Assembly (NCBI GenBank): GCA_017540175.1
Contig: JAFYBN010000111.1
Coordinates: 1-49,734 of the forward strand
Direction: 5' to 3'
Source of the DNA: Clostridia bacterium
Lineage (GTDB): Bacteria; Bacillota; Clostridia; Oscillospirales; CAG-272
Length of the DNA stretch: 49,734 nt
A model generated the notes under the pieces. It was not told where the DNA came from and ran no database searches. It worked only from the letters and a program-made list of their open reading frames with translations. Each line of letters opens with the position of its first letter. Within the stretch, counting starts at the first letter, position 1. This document shows positions 49,066 to 49,734 of the stretch, one piece after another. Made by a program: the position numbers and the translations under genes.

Positions 49066-49165
49066 GGATTCAATCCTCACCCTTGAAGGAATAGAAAAGC
49101 AAGGGCACAAGTGTTGCTTGTATCCTTGCTCGATGTGAAGGAGCGGAATTCAATTCCCACCCTTG
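49066..49165. repeat. Two copies of a palindromic motif around a nested hairpin
   Basis: GGATTCAATCC followed by (T)CACCCTTG at 49066-49085 recurs as GGAATTCAATTCC followed by CACCCTTG at 49145-49165. Between them GCAAGG...CCTTGC (49099-49129) encloses ACAAG/CTTGT. Spacing between copies is 79 bp. The class is unknown: it could be a recombination site, an operator pair or a folded RNA. Confidence 0.5.
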
Positions 49166-49228
49166 CCTGCCGCACCATCGTTTGAAATGACGGTGGGAAG
49201 TCAGCTGACTGAACGATTCTCTTATCCC

Positions 49229-49564
49229 TCAGCGCAATATCTTCTCCATCGGTTTTCCTTTTGCAAGTTCGTCCACCAGCTTGTCCAGCTGCCGGATCTT
49301 CTTCATCAGCGGGTTCTCGATGGTTTCTACCTGGATTCCGCAAATTATCCCTGTGATCAGCTCCGCCCTCGGGTTGTATGCCGGCGCATTATTGAAGAAC
49401 TCCGCATAGGTCACATCGAGATCTGTCGTCTCCATATCATATCCTGTCAGCCATGCAGTGACTTCATCAACCTCTGCCTTGGTACGGCCTTTCTTCTCCG
49501 CCTTGGCAACCAGCAGCGGATATACTTTTGAGACCTTCATATCAAAAACGGATTGTCTGGGCAT
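49229..49564 (-). CDS. DUF2200 family protein
   Basis: A 111-residue cytoplasmic protein. The whole length fits DUF2200 as I know it: KVYPLLVAKAEKKGRTKAEV, AWLTGYD, TYAEFFNNAPAYNP, ITGIICGIQVE and the end PLMKKIRQLDKLVDELAKGK. The molecular function of the family is unknown. GAGGTGA lies upstream of ATG 49564 and the gene starts 11 bases after the stop of the DUF1801-like gene, so they form an operon. Composition is lower in GC than the main part of the window. Confidence 0.85.
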   Translation of the reverse strand: MPRQSVFDMKVSKVYPLLVAKAEKKGRTKAEVDEVTAWLTGYDMETTDLDVTYAEFFNNAPAYNPRAELITGIICGIQVETIENPLMKKIRQLDKLVDELAKGKPMEKILR

Positions 49565-49575
49565 CGTTCGTCACC

Positions 49576-49734
49576 TCACACATGGTTTCCGGTCTTCCGA
49601 CACCAGTCCGCGATCTCTGCGATCAGATCCAGCGGAAGATCATCGGAATACGGGATCTGGATTGACCCCTTGCTGTATTTGCAGCCCGCCTGATGCAGCT
49701 TTTCCGCAAAATACGTTACCGCTTCCGGGCCGGG
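49576..49734 (-). CDS. DUF1801 (YdhG-like) family protein, C-terminal part only
   Basis: The last 52 codons of a gene whose start lies beyond the window end. The sequence PGPEAVTYFAEKLHQAGCKYSKGSIQIPYSDDLPLD... to the stop is typical of the C-terminal part of DUF1801/YdhG-like proteins (a strand with SKGSIQIP, then PLDLIAEIADW). It is encoded just before the DUF2200 gene in the same direction. YdhG has been linked to iron handling, but the function here is open. Confidence 0.7.
   Translation of the reverse strand, partial: PGPEAVTYFAEKLHQAGCKYSKGSIQIPYSDDLPLDLIAEIADWCRKTGNHV

Noticed and set aside
49141-49165. Sequence resembling a tRNA T-arm (TTCAATTC)
   Set aside because: The flanking bases do not form the 5-bp T-stem and no acceptor, D or anticodon arm is present; it fits a palindrome better.
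49163-49531. A 122-codon plus-strand frame near the right end
   Set aside because: It is antisense to the DUF2200 gene, whose whole length matches its family.

Overview
The window looks like chromosome of a high-GC, endospore-forming, anaerobic member of the Clostridia (Oscillospiraceae/Christensenellales type; the exact lineage cannot be read from the sequence). The reasons are two Rnf complexes, an HPr kinase of the Gram-positive type, THF and preQ1 riboswitches in front of ECF-type vitamin transporters, an alpha/beta small acid-soluble spore protein behind a SigG-like promoter, strong GGAGG ribosome binding sites, and many SigA promoters with 17-bp spacers. No tRNA, rRNA, CRISPR array or complete insertion sequence was found.

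Layout. 1-8.5 kb: PcrA-type helicase with an unusual zinc-binding tail, an orphan sugar-binding lipoprotein, mtaB, upp and an RluA-family pseudouridine synthase. 8.6-15.9 kb: first Rnf operon (rnfCDGEAB), in which RnfG carries a long cytoplasmic arm and a PPVET repeat tail of about 130 residues, and RnfE carries a charged tail of about 230 residues. 16.1-22.2 kb: sulfatase with a membrane-anchored repeat protein, divergent from a GH63-type glycosidase, a metallo-beta-lactamase-fold hydrolase and a methyltransferase. 22.3-24.6 kb: VanZ protein, phosphoesterase, and a preQ1-riboswitch-controlled QueT transporter. 24.7-28.6 kb: THF riboswitch, folT, folC, lipoprotein; then hprK. 28.9-38.9 kb: small membrane protein, PAP2 phosphatase, a tandem pair of lipoproteins with an ABC-2-like membrane protein, a tandem flavodoxin-fold protein, and a CBM9-like surface protein. 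39.1-44.2 kb: second Rnf operon, with a natural RnfD-RnfG fusion and a 39-residue membrane peptide at its end. 44.2-45.8 kb: structured non-coding stretch and a GDPD-like exported protein.

From about 45.9 kb the character changes. A spore-protein gene has had its C-terminus replaced by a foreign 33-residue tail. Related copies of the sequence encoding that tail occur upstream (decayed) and 2 kb downstream. The two better copies flank a lower-GC, two-gene cassette: an ABC/AAA-type ATPase and a small TOPRIM-like protein. This has the look of a defence or cargo module and is the best candidate here for an undescribed system. Beyond it lie a frameshifted DUF6061-type gene, a structured region with a repeated palindrome, a DUF2200 gene and a DUF1801-type gene cut by the window end.

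How it works together: the two Rnf complexes would couple ferredoxin oxidation and NAD+ reduction to ion pumping. The surface glycan genes (sulfatase, GH63, solute-binding protein, CBM9-like protein), folate and queuosine uptake, and HPr kinase regulation fit a fermentative gut commensal. All functions are inferred from motifs read by eye; no database search was possible.
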